Origin: Candidatus Kryptoniota bacterium
Lineage (GTDB): Bacteria; Bacteroidota; Ignavibacteria; Kryptoniales; Kryptoniaceae
DNA: 64,000 nt
Reading direction: 5' to 3'
Assembly: GCA_938074445.1 (NCBI GenBank)
Contig: CALJEK010000006.1
Coordinates: 1-64,000 of the forward strand
Part shown: positions 39,138 through 48,181 of the stretch, in pieces
Position numbering within the stretch: the stretch's first letter is position 1
Layout: the number at the start of each line of letters is the position of its first letter
Program-made: the position numbers and the translations under genes
The notes under the pieces: model-generated
What the model was told of the DNA's origin: nothing
Seen by the model: the letters and a program-made list of their open reading frames with translations, nothing else
The model's database searches: none

Positions 39138-41609
39138 ATGAAAAACTTTCAAGTAAATAAATACGGCTATTTCACAGAGGATGGGAAAGAATTTGTAATT
39201 ACAACCCCTCAAACTCCCGCACCGTGGATAAATTACATCTGGAATGGAAGATGGGCTGGGTTAGTAAGTCATGTCGGCGGTGGCTATAGCTTTTACTTAA
39301 CACCCCGAGATAATCGATTAACAAGATACAGGTATAACTGTCTCCCATGGGATCAGCCGGGCAGATATATTTATGTAAGAGATAAGAAAATATCTAAGTA
39401 TTTCTCTCTAAGCTGGGCACCAACGGTTGACCTAAAATATGACCATTATGAATGCAGACATGGGCTTGGGTATACGAAAATCATCACTGAAAATTTAGGT
39501 ATAAGGGGAGAAGTCACATATTTTGTCCCACGTGACTATGATATTGAGATATGGCTTGTAAAGTTAAAAAACTTAACAAACGAAAGACGTGAAATCGATG
39601 TATTCGCTTATATTGAACTTGTTATGGGGAATGCCCTTAACGACCTTATAAATCAACCTAATGATAAACATTTTCCAGACGTATATTTTGATGACAGTTT
39701 AAAGGCAATCATTGCGACGAGAAGATACTGGGTGACAAATAGAGGTGTAAGCGTTGCACAACCAAATCACGCGTGGCCACATTATCTTATTTTTTCGACA
39801 TCACTTGAAATTAAAGGTTTTGACGGCGATAAGGAGAAATTCATAGGTAGGTGGAGAAGCAACGCTAATCCTGAGGCGGTTGAATTGGGGAGTTGTTTTA
39901 ACACTGAGATAACCGCTGGAGATCCGTGCGCAGTTATTCAATCTGAAATAGAACTTGATGAAGGTGAGGAGAAGGAATTTGTGTTTTTTATGTTTCTCGT
40001 AGACAAATCGTCGCCTCATACTAACGATAGGTTAAAAAAGAATTCAAAAGCGTATGATAAGGCAAATGAGATTTTAAATAAGTTCAGAGACCTAAACTTC
40101 GTATACCAAAAGTTTGACGAACTAAAAAAATATTGGAATGATTACCTTAAAACGCTCCAAGTTAAAACCCCGGATGAGAAGTTAAATCTTTTCATCAATG
40201 TTTGGAATAGATATCAAATAGCCGTGACTTTTGATATGTCAAGAAATGCGGGTTATTACCATGGGGGATTATTATTCGGGACTGGGATAAGAGATCAGAT
40301 GCAGGATATTTTTGGTGAGTTAATTGCCAATCCGAAGAGGGTACGTGATAGAATTCTTGAGGTTTGTAGTTATCAGTTTAAAGATGGGAGCATGCTGCAT
40401 AATTTTTTCAGGATTTCAAGGACTGGTGAGAAAACAGGTCATTGTGATACGCCTCTTTGGTTGCCTTTTGGCATCATCACTTATTTGAAAGAGACAGCCG
40501 ATTTTAATTTGCTGTATGAAAAGGTTGAATACTATGATGGTGGTAGTGGCACAGTTTTGCAACATTTGGTAAAAGCCATTGACTATTCATTGAGTAATTT
40601 AGGAAGGCATGGTTTGCTTAAATTTGGTCGGGGCGATTGGAACGATACTTTGGATTATGTTGGGGTTAAAGGCAAGGGGGAGACAGTGTGGGGTTCGGAA
40701 TTTCTTGCATATGTTTTGCGGGAAGCAGTTGAGCTGTTTAACTATCTCGGTCTTAAGAAATTTTTGAAGAAATATTCAGAAGAATATTTGAAAATCGCTG
40801 ATAATATAAACAAATTTTGCTGGGATGGAAAATGGTATATACGGGGATTTAAGGATGATGGTAAAGCATTTGGGTCTTCAAAAAATCGCGAAGGGAAAAT
40901 TTTCGCTAACCCGCAATCTTGGGCTGTGATAAGTGGAATCGCAAACGAAGAACGAATGCGGGAATGTCTTGCGTCTGTGCAAAAATATCTTGATACACCC
41001 AGAGGACCTAAAATTCTGCACCCACCATTTACCAAAGTTGATCCAAGCATTGGGCTTGCGACGCGATGTGTCCCAGGGAAAAAAGAAAACGGTGCAATTT
41101 TTAATCATGTGGCAAGCTGGGTTTTTTTAGCTGAATTGATCGCTGGGAATGCAGAAAGAGCTTATGAAATATATCATGCCACATTGCCATTTAATAACGC
41201 TGCTGATGCTGATTTGTATAAAATGGAACCATATGTATATTCAGAATATGTAACAAGCCCTGATCATCCTTCTTTTGGGGAAGCAAGTCATTCATGGTTG
41301 ACGGGCTCTTCTGATTGGTTTTTCAAAAGCGTTGTTGAATATATGCTTGGAGTTAGACCCACCTATGCTGGTTTGTTAATTGACCCATGTATTCCTTCAA
41401 GCTGGAAAAGTTTTAGTATAAATAGACTGTTTCGTGGCGTTGAATACAGGATTGAAGTTTTAAATCCTGATGGCGTTAATAAAGGGGTTAAAGAGATTTG
41501 GGTAAATGGGAGAAAACATTATGAGCGCATTATTCCAGTTTTGAAAAAGGGAAGCGTTTGTGAAGTGAAAGTTGTGATGGGAAAAATTTCAAAATTAAAT
41601 CAGGATTAA
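39138..41609 (+). CDS. GH94 family disaccharide phosphorylase
   Basis: Cytoplasmic phosphorylase of the cellobiose/chitobiose phosphorylase family, splitting a beta-linked disaccharide with phosphate to give a sugar-1-phosphate. The N-terminal beta-sandwich begins GYFTEDGKEFVITTPQTPAP. The (alpha/alpha)6 barrel has GIRDQMQD (383-390) and the catalytic GDWND at 499-503 (Asp503 the likely acid). The phosphate loop region HPPFT and the ASWVFLAELIAG segment are also typical. At 823 residues it matches GH94. There is no signal peptide. Its substrate could be cellobiose, a chitobiose-type sugar or another glucoside; the nearby NanE makes an amino sugar worth considering. Confidence 0.92.
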   Translation: MKNFQVNKYGYFTEDGKEFVITTPQTPAPWINYIWNGRWAGLVSHVGGGYSFYLTPRDNRLTRYRYNCLPWDQPGRYIYVRDKKISKYFSLSWAPTVDLKYDHYECRHGLGYTKIITENLGIRGEVTYFVPRDYDIEIWLVKLKNLTNERREIDVFAYIELVMGNALNDLINQPNDKHFPDVYFDDSLKAIIATRRYWVTNRGVSVAQPNHAWPHYLIFSTSLEIKGFDGDKEKFIGRWRSNANPEAVELGSCFNTEITAGDPCAVIQSEIELDEGEEKEFVFFMFLVDKSSPHTNDRLKKNSKAYDKANEILNKFRDLNFVYQKFDELKKYWNDYLKTLQVKTPDEKLNLFINVWNRYQIAVTFDMSRNAGYYHGGLLFGTGIRDQMQDIFGELIANPKRVRDRILEVCSYQFKDGSMLHNFFRISRTGEKTGHCDTPLWLPFGIITYLKETADFNLLYEKVEYYDGGSGTVLQHLVKAIDYSLSNLGRHGLLKFGRGDWNDTLDYVGVKGKGETVWGSEFLAYVLREAVELFNYLGLKKFLKKYSEEYLKIADNINKFCWDGKWYIRGFKDDGKAFGSSKNREGKIFANPQSWAVISGIANEERMRECLASVQKYLDTPRGPKILHPPFTKVDPSIGLATRCVPGKKENGAIFNHVASWVFLAELIAGNAERAYEIYHATLPFNNAADADLYKMEPYVYSEYVTSPDHPSFGEASHSWLTGSSDWFFKSVVEYMLGVRPTYAGLLIDPCIPSSWKSFSINRLFRGVEYRIEVLNPDGVNKGVKEIWVNGRKHYERIIPVLKKGSVCEVKVVMGKISKLNQD

Positions 41610-41612
41610 CTT

Positions 41613-42557
41613 ATGCAAGATAAAGAAGTGAAAGATGAAGCATTGAATAACTTTAAAGCTGGATACGTTGCCATCGTTGGTGAACCGAACGTTGGGAAAT
41701 CAACTTTGCTTAACACTTTGCTTCAACACAAAATTTCAATAGTTACACCTAAACCTCAAACAACGAGACATAAAATAATTGGAATAATGACTGGCGAAAA
41801 TTATCAAATTGTTTTTCTCGATACCCCCGGATTGATTAAGCCAAGGTATTTACTTCAAGAGGTGATGATGGAGTATGCTGAATCGGCTTTAAGGGATGCG
41901 GATATAATTTTGTTTATGGTTGATGTAAAAAAAGTCAAAACCAATGATGCCATCGTTAAAACCTTGCCCTTTGAAATTTTGAAAAAATATGTTGAAGAGA
42001 AGCCGATAATTCTTGTTATAAACAAAATAGACCTTATCAACAAGCTTGAGGTTTTACCTATAATTGACTTCTTCAGCAAAGTTTTTCCATTTAAAGAAAT
42101 CGTGCCGATCTCCGCATTGAAAGGACAGAATATAGATGAGCTTAAAAAGGTTTTGCTTCAATATCTTCCTACACATCCGCCTTTTTATCCACCGGATATG
42201 ATCACAGAACATCCCGAGAGATTTTTCGTTGCGGAGATAATTCGTGAAAAAATTTTTCAACTCTGCAGGCAGGAAATACCATATTCAACAACTGTATCTG
42301 TAATTGAATTCAGGGAAGCACAAAATGAGGGCGAGAGAGATTATATAAGTGCTGAGATCTATGTTGAAAAAGAATCGCAAAAGGGAATTATAATTGGTAA
42401 AGATGGGCAAATGCTCAAAAAAATTGGAACGCTCGCACGAGAGGAGATAGAATGGTTTCTTGGAAGACCTGTATATTTAGAATTATATGTTAAAGCAAGG
42501 AAAAAATGGCGCGATAGCAAAGCCTGGCTAAAAAGATTAGGTTACCCAGTTGATTAG
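41613..42557 (+). CDS. era: GTPase Era
   Basis: Essential GTPase for 16S rRNA maturation and 30S assembly. G1 GEPNVGKST 23-31, G2 around Thr51 (KPQTTRHKI), G3 DTPG 70-73, G4 NKID near 136-139, G5 SALKG. A C-terminal KH RNA-binding domain follows (IIIGKDGQMLKKIG, then WFLGRPVYLELYVK). The 314-residue length is normal. It sits 3 bases after the GH94 gene, so it is co-transcribed with sugar metabolism. Confidence 0.97.
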   Translation: MQDKEVKDEALNNFKAGYVAIVGEPNVGKSTLLNTLLQHKISIVTPKPQTTRHKIIGIMTGENYQIVFLDTPGLIKPRYLLQEVMMEYAESALRDADIILFMVDVKKVKTNDAIVKTLPFEILKKYVEEKPIILVINKIDLINKLEVLPIIDFFSKVFPFKEIVPISALKGQNIDELKKVLLQYLPTHPPFYPPDMITEHPERFFVAEIIREKIFQLCRQEIPYSTTVSVIEFREAQNEGERDYISAEIYVEKESQKGIIIGKDGQMLKKIGTLAREEIEWFLGRPVYLELYVKARKKWRDSKAWLKRLGYPVD

Positions 42558-42577
42558 AAAGAAATCTAAAATTTAAA

Positions 42578-43825
42578 ATGCCTGAAATAAAACCTTTCAA
42601 AGGTTTGATTTACAATTTAAGTTTACCTATTCATAAACTTGTCGCACCACCTTACGATGTGATTTCAGATAAGGAAAGGGATGAACTATATGAGCTAAGC
42701 CCATATAATGTGATACGACTAATTTTAAACCGAGACGAGAACAGATATGAAAGCGCAAAAAATTTTTTCGAAACCTGGCTTAGAGATGAAATTATCATCG
42801 AAAGGCATAAAGATGCAATCTTTGTTTATGAGCAAAGATTTGAATACGAAGAAAAAAATTATACACGAGTCGGGATTATTTGTTTGATGAAGCTTGAGGA
42901 ATTCGGCAAGGGTGATATTTATCCGCATGAAAGAACGTTACCAAAACCGAAGGAAGATAGATTTAACCTCCTGAAAGCAACCAATGCCCAATTTGACCAT
43001 ATATTTGGAATTTACCACGATCCAAATTTCATGGTTGAAAGCTTTATCGAAAAATATAAACCTGTAGCGCCCTTGTTCGACTTTGAATTTCCCCAGGGAA
43101 GCGGGACCAATCATAAACTGTACGAAATCACCGACGAAGATTTTATACATAGTGTTGTTAACTTATTTAAAAACCGACAGGTCTTTATAGCGGATGGGCA
43201 TCATCGATATGAGACGGGATTAATGTTTAGAGACTACATGAGGTCATTATCAGTTGAAAAAGATGAATACGACTATATCCTTACATATCTTACCAACATG
43301 GAATCGAAAGGGTTAATTATATTACCGACGCATAGAGTTATATCGAGGGTTAATAAGGATAGTTTTAAAATAAAGTTGCTTTCAGAGTTAATCTATGATT
43401 TTTTTGAAGTGATGAGGGTAAGCTCGCCAGATGAGTTAAAGAATTTAATGAGCGAATTTTCGAGAGGAACTTTCGGAATTTATCTCGGTAAAGGTGAGGG
43501 ATTTATCTTAAAAATCAGGGATTATGGAAAGATCGATCAAAATTTGCCCGCAGAAATTCCTGAGGTTGTCAAGGCTCTTGACGTGACTGTTTTACATGAG
43601 TTTATTTTTAAAATTTTGGAATTGAAATTAGATGGGATTATTTATACTCACGATTTTAAAACCGCGGTTGATCTTTCAGAACAATCGGATAAAGTTGCTT
43701 TCCTGCTAAATCCGCCTTCAGTTCTCGATGTTAAAAATGTTTCCTTATCTGGGATGGCGATGCCTCAGAAATCAACTTATTTCTACCCAAAGCTGTTATC
43801 TGGAATTGTGATGAGGAAATTTTAG
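42578..43825 (+). CDS. DUF1015 family protein
   Basis: Conserved protein of unknown function, 415 residues. It shows the family's typical N-terminus (IKPFKGLIYN...VAPPYDVIS), the PHERTLPKPKEDRFNLLKAT segment, and the conserved FIADGHHRYETGL near the middle. The DGHHR motif suggests metal or phosphate chemistry, but no activity is known to me. It is followed after 2 bases by the radical SAM gene, suggesting a joint transcript with era. Confidence 0.9.
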   Translation: MPEIKPFKGLIYNLSLPIHKLVAPPYDVISDKERDELYELSPYNVIRLILNRDENRYESAKNFFETWLRDEIIIERHKDAIFVYEQRFEYEEKNYTRVGIICLMKLEEFGKGDIYPHERTLPKPKEDRFNLLKATNAQFDHIFGIYHDPNFMVESFIEKYKPVAPLFDFEFPQGSGTNHKLYEITDEDFIHSVVNLFKNRQVFIADGHHRYETGLMFRDYMRSLSVEKDEYDYILTYLTNMESKGLIILPTHRVISRVNKDSFKIKLLSELIYDFFEVMRVSSPDELKNLMSEFSRGTFGIYLGKGEGFILKIRDYGKIDQNLPAEIPEVVKALDVTVLHEFIFKILELKLDGIIYTHDFKTAVDLSEQSDKVAFLLNPPSVLDVKNVSLSGMAMPQKSTYFYPKLLSGIVMRKF

Positions 43826-43827
43826 AG

Positions 43828-44646
43828 ATGAGAAATCTGAATTTGAAAATCATAGAAACGAAAACAGCGCTTTCAAAATCAAGGATACCGGGAATTGATT
43901 ACACCGTCAACCCATACTTTGGATGTGAATTTGGATGCTCGTATTGCTATGCTGATTTTATGACGAGATTCTCAAAAAATTACTCAAAATTTTTTGCAAA
44001 TTTGAGGTGGGGTGAGTTTGTAGGTGTAAAGATAAATGTTCATGAAAAGTTAAAAGATGAAATTTTAAAGCTTGAAAGCAAAATTTCTCTTTTTCCCGAT
44101 AAAAAGATTAAAAAGCCCAATGTATGGTTAAGCATAGTTACCGACCCATATCAGCCGGTTGAAAAGAAATTTATGCTGACGCGAAAATGTCTTGAAATCC
44201 TTCTCAAGTTTCAATATCCCACAGGTATACTTACACGTTCACCGCTTGTTTTGAGAGACATTGACTTGCTCGTTGAGTTTGAAAATATTGAGGTTGGGAT
44301 ATCAATCACAACTGATAATGACAACATTAGGAAAGTTTTCGAACCAAAAGCTCCATCAATCAAAAGCAGGATAAAGACGCTTGAAAAATTAAAACAAAAA
44401 AATATCAAAACTTTCGCCTTTATTGGTCCGATCTTGCCAATGGATGCGGTAAATCTTTCTAAAGAAATAAATGGTTTTGTAGATTATGTCCTCGTTGACA
44501 AAATGAACTATATCTGGAAAACGGAGAAAATTTACAGGGTCAATTCCCTCGACTTTGCTATACGGGATGAATATTTCAGCGCGGTTTCTGAAGAAATATC
44601 AAGGGAATTTTCGTCTAAAGAAATTGAAATTGAGATTTTATTCTAA
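43828..44646 (+). CDS. Radical SAM protein, spore-photoproduct-lyase-like
   Basis: Radical SAM enzyme of 272 residues. The cluster motif CX3CX2C is Cys33, Cys37 and Cys40 (GCEFGCSYCY). The leading TVNPYFGC resembles SPL-like radical SAM proteins (the Rv2578c type). No auxiliary-cluster cysteines are evident. Members of this group are widely distributed in bacteria that make no spores, and their substrates are mostly unknown. It is downstream of DUF1015 with a 2-base gap. Confidence 0.87.
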   Translation: MRNLNLKIIETKTALSKSRIPGIDYTVNPYFGCEFGCSYCYADFMTRFSKNYSKFFANLRWGEFVGVKINVHEKLKDEILKLESKISLFPDKKIKKPNVWLSIVTDPYQPVEKKFMLTRKCLEILLKFQYPTGILTRSPLVLRDIDLLVEFENIEVGISITTDNDNIRKVFEPKAPSIKSRIKTLEKLKQKNIKTFAFIGPILPMDAVNLSKEINGFVDYVLVDKMNYIWKTEKIYRVNSLDFAIRDEYFSAVSEEISREFSSKEIEIEILF

Positions 44647-44666
44647 AACAAAATTAGGTTGAACCG

Positions 44667-47219
44667 ATGAGAAGATACGTAATATTTGTTGTTTTAGTAT
44701 CTTTTATTTTGCTCAATTTATCCTTTTCGCAGATTCTGTCGCCGGAGAAATATTTTGGTTTCAGAATGGGGGAGGATAAAAAATTAATAGGTTGGGACGA
44801 AATAGTTTCATATTTGAACTATATCGATAAAAATTCGAATAGAATTGTAGTTGAGGAGCTCGGTAAGACAACACTTGGGAAGCCATTTGTTGTTGTGATT
44901 GCGTCATCCGAGCTGAATATGAAAAATGTGCAAAAATTGAAAGCGATCCAGAGAAAATTAGCGAAACCATATGATCTTGGGGATAAAGAAGCTAAAGGTC
45001 TGATCAAGGATGGTAAAGTATTTGTGCTCATCACAATGAACATACATTCCACAGAAATTGCCTCAAGCCAAGAATCAGTTGAACTGGTCTACGAGTTTGC
45101 GACGAGAGATGATGAAGAGATGAGAGCAATTCTTGATAATTGTGTTATACTCTTAATCCCATCCCTTAATCCAGATGGGCAGCAAATGGTCGTTGATTGG
45201 TATAAAAAATATGTTGGGACGGAGCATGAAGCATCGCCGATGCCATGGCTTTATCATTATTATGCTGGGCATGATAACAATCGTGATTGGCACTTTTTCA
45301 GTTTAGTTGAGACGAGGTTAACCGCAAAAGTTCTATACCATGATTGGTTTCCGCAAGTTATTTTTGATCAGCATCAAATGGGTTCAAGTGGTCCGCGTTT
45401 TTTTGTCCCTCCTTACTCCGATCCTGTTAATCCCAATGTTTTGCCCGAGATAATGGCGCTTACAAATCTTTTTGGAAAATATGTTGTGTTCGATATGATA
45501 CAGAAAGGATTTAAGGGTGTCGTGACGGGCGGGAGGTTCAACGCTTATTTTCAGGGCACAATGTCAAAGACACCATTGTGGCATAATAGGGTTGGAATCC
45601 TTTCTGAAGCAGCAAGCGTTAGAATTGCAACGCCGATTTACCTCCCATACGGAAGTATCGATGGGCTCGGTTATGAAATTCCAGATAATAGTTTGTCAAA
45701 TAATAACCTTTACCCGTTTGAGGAAGGATGGTGGAGATTAAGGGATATAATTGATTATGAAAAAGCAGCGACATATGCGATTTTGAATTTTTCAGCTCTT
45801 AACAGAGAAAAAATTTTATGGACTTTCTATACCGCGAATAAAAAATCAATTGAAAAAGGATTAACTGAACCGCCATTTGCTTATTTGATTGATATAAATG
45901 TTCAGCACGATCCTAATTCGGCTATTGAACTTATTAAGAGGTTGCAATTTGCTGGGGTCGAGATTTATAAGGCAAAGAAAGAGTTCAAAGTTGGAAATAC
46001 TTCCTTCTCTGAAAATACATTTGTCATTCCACTTTCACAGCCTTGCAGACCTTTCATCAAAGATGTGATGGAAGTTCAAAATTATCCCGATATTAGACTT
46101 TATCCAGATGGACCGCCGAAACAACCCTATGATGTTACTGCATGGACGTTGCCACTTCAGATGGGCGTTGATGTATTTGAACTTACGGAGAAAATCGATA
46201 TCCCAATTGAAAAGGTTGAGACAATCGATTTCGGTGAATCAAAATTTATCGGGAAGGGAAACTACTTCGTTATCGAAAGAAGGTTTATAAATTCGTATCG
46301 ATTGGTCAATTTACTTTTGAGGGATGGGATAAAGGTTTATTACAGCAAGGCGGGAAAATTCAAAGGTGCATTTTTAGTTAGAAATGAGCAAAAAACGCTC
46401 GATAAAATCAAATCATACTCCAAAAACCTTGGACTTGTTATAAACTCGACGAGTGAAGTTATGAGTGAAAATTTAGTTGAGATAAAGCCAAAGAAAGTGG
46501 GGATTTATCAACCATGGATTACAAGTATGGACGAAGGATGGACTCGCCTTGTGCTTGATAGCTTTTATTTTGCTTATAAGGTGCTTCACAATCAGGATAT
46601 AAAAAATAGAAAAACATTCGACGATCTTGATGTTTTGATTTTACCAAGCATGGGGACAAACGCAATTGTTGAAGGATTTGGAACAGGTTCTCAACAGAGG
46701 GTTGATTTGCCGAAAATGCCTGAGGAATATAGAGGTGGAATTGGAAAAGATGGCGTTGAAAACATAAAAGAATTTATCAAGAACGGCGGAACTTTGATCG
46801 CTTTGGGCGAGTCCAGCAATTTTGTGATTGAGCAGATTAACGTTCCCATAAGAAATGTTCTGAAAAACATAAGCACTAAGGAATTTTTTGCCCCTGGGAC
46901 AATTGTAAAGTTGAAAATTAACGATTTGAATAATCCATTAGCCTACGGTTTAAAAAGTTACATCCCCGCGTATATCATAAATCCAATTGCTTTTTCAACC
47001 TCTGTTTATGTTGATAAAGTTTCAGTTATTGCAAGTTTTGATGAAGACAACATCTTGTTAAGTGGTTATCTTCTTGGGTCAGATAAAATGAAAGGGAAAT
47101 CAGCGCTGTGCGAGATCCCATATGAAAAGGGTAAAATTATAATGTTTGCATTTAGACCACAACATAGATCTCAAACGTGGGGAACTTTTAAGTTTGTATT
47201 CAATGCATTGTTAAATTAA
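44667..47219 (+). CDS. Secreted M14 family zinc carboxypeptidase-like protein
   Basis: Exported metallopeptidase of 850 residues with a signal peptide (residues 1-21). The zinc ligands HxxE are His127 and Glu130 (NIHSTEIASS); the third is probably His236 (DQHQMG). The NPDG (168-171) and GHDNNRDW (201-208) motifs of the M14 substrate pocket are present. The long C-terminal half (about 400-850) has a class I glutamine amidotransferase-like look (GVENIKEFIKNGGTLIALGE) and lacks a sorting domain. It may act on peptides outside the cytoplasm together with the M1 aminopeptidase at 48174. Confidence 0.88.
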   Translation: MRRYVIFVVLVSFILLNLSFSQILSPEKYFGFRMGEDKKLIGWDEIVSYLNYIDKNSNRIVVEELGKTTLGKPFVVVIASSELNMKNVQKLKAIQRKLAKPYDLGDKEAKGLIKDGKVFVLITMNIHSTEIASSQESVELVYEFATRDDEEMRAILDNCVILLIPSLNPDGQQMVVDWYKKYVGTEHEASPMPWLYHYYAGHDNNRDWHFFSLVETRLTAKVLYHDWFPQVIFDQHQMGSSGPRFFVPPYSDPVNPNVLPEIMALTNLFGKYVVFDMIQKGFKGVVTGGRFNAYFQGTMSKTPLWHNRVGILSEAASVRIATPIYLPYGSIDGLGYEIPDNSLSNNNLYPFEEGWWRLRDIIDYEKAATYAILNFSALNREKILWTFYTANKKSIEKGLTEPPFAYLIDINVQHDPNSAIELIKRLQFAGVEIYKAKKEFKVGNTSFSENTFVIPLSQPCRPFIKDVMEVQNYPDIRLYPDGPPKQPYDVTAWTLPLQMGVDVFELTEKIDIPIEKVETIDFGESKFIGKGNYFVIERRFINSYRLVNLLLRDGIKVYYSKAGKFKGAFLVRNEQKTLDKIKSYSKNLGLVINSTSEVMSENLVEIKPKKVGIYQPWITSMDEGWTRLVLDSFYFAYKVLHNQDIKNRKTFDDLDVLILPSMGTNAIVEGFGTGSQQRVDLPKMPEEYRGGIGKDGVENIKEFIKNGGTLIALGESSNFVIEQINVPIRNVLKNISTKEFFAPGTIVKLKINDLNNPLAYGLKSYIPAYIINPIAFSTSVYVDKVSVIASFDEDNILLSGYLLGSDKMKGKSALCEIPYEKGKIIMFAFRPQHRSQTWGTFKFVFNALLN

Positions 47220-47233
47220 AAGCACATCAATTG

Positions 47234-48181
47234 ATGAAATTTCAAAATCTTTTGGAAAAGAACGGAATAAAAATTTTTTTGTTCGTCTTGATATGTTTTA
47301 TATGGGGTTCAACTTGGTTTACGATAAAGGTTGGGTTGCAGGAGCTACCACCGTTGTTTTCTTTATCAATGCGTTTTCTGCTTGCTGGGATAGTTCTTTT
47401 GATCTTATTGAAGAAATTTAACATTCAAGTTCCAGTAAATGAAAAACAAATCTTTCTCTATCTTTATCTTACTTTCTTTTCGTTTTTAATCCCGTTTTCA
47501 TTTGTTTACTGGGCTGAGTTAACTATTCCAAGCAATCTCGCAAGCATACTTTTTGCAACGATGCCGTTTTTCGTTGCAATTTTTTCCAAGATTTTTTTAA
47601 AAGAGGACTTAAACCTGATTCAGGGAATTGGTTTGTTAGTCGGTTTCGCTGGTGTTGTGTTTATTTTTAATGTTGACATCGGACATCTCGGCGATATTTC
47701 ATCTTCTGAAAGCGTAAAATTTTTTGTAAGTATGATGGCTGTTATTTTCAGCGCCCTTTTTAATGCCTCATCTTTAATCATGGTCAAAAGGTACGGTGGC
47801 GCCATTCATCCCCTTGCAATTAATTTCCTTCCGTTAACTTTAAGCGGATTAACGCTTTTCATTATCTCAAGCATTTTCGAAAATTGGGACGCAATTAAAT
47901 TTGGAGTTAAGGGGATAGGTAGCGTAATTTATCTTGGAATTTTTGGTTCGATCGTGACATTTACAGTTTATTACTGGTTATTGAAAAAAATTTCGGCAGT
48001 TATAATGTCTTTAACTGCTTTTTTGACCCCTGTCTTTGCAATTTTAATCGGCGTGTTCATTGGGAAAGAAAGTATCACGGTAAACATTTTGATAGGCGCG
48101 TTGTTAGTTTTAATGGGAATGCTTCTTGTTAATTCATCCTTTTTAATGAAGAAAATTACAAATGGGGGAAAGTATGAGTAA
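47234..48181 (+). CDS. EamA/DMT-family transporter
   Basis: Inner-membrane drug/metabolite transporter of about 315 residues with ten hydrophobic helices in two EamA repeats. The first begins IWGSTWFTIKVGLQELPPLF; the second ends GKESITVNILIGALLVLMGMLL. It probably exports or takes up small molecules such as amino acids. TTG 47231 is also possible, but ATG 47234 is the more likely start. It overlaps the next gene by 8 bases. Confidence 0.88.
   Translation: MKFQNLLEKNGIKIFLFVLICFIWGSTWFTIKVGLQELPPLFSLSMRFLLAGIVLLILLKKFNIQVPVNEKQIFLYLYLTFFSFLIPFSFVYWAELTIPSNLASILFATMPFFVAIFSKIFLKEDLNLIQGIGLLVGFAGVVFIFNVDIGHLGDISSSESVKFFVSMMAVIFSALFNASSLIMVKRYGGAIHPLAINFLPLTLSGLTLFIISSIFENWDAIKFGVKGIGSVIYLGIFGSIVTFTVYYWLLKKISAVIMSLTAFLTPVFAILIGVFIGKESITVNILIGALLVLMGMLLVNSSFLMKKITNGGKYE

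Noticed and set aside
47023-47038. GTTATTGCAAGTTTTG, resembling the repeated leader element
   Set aside because: It lies inside the M14 peptidase coding sequence and encodes ordinary residues; only the first ten bases match and the A-rich tail is missing.
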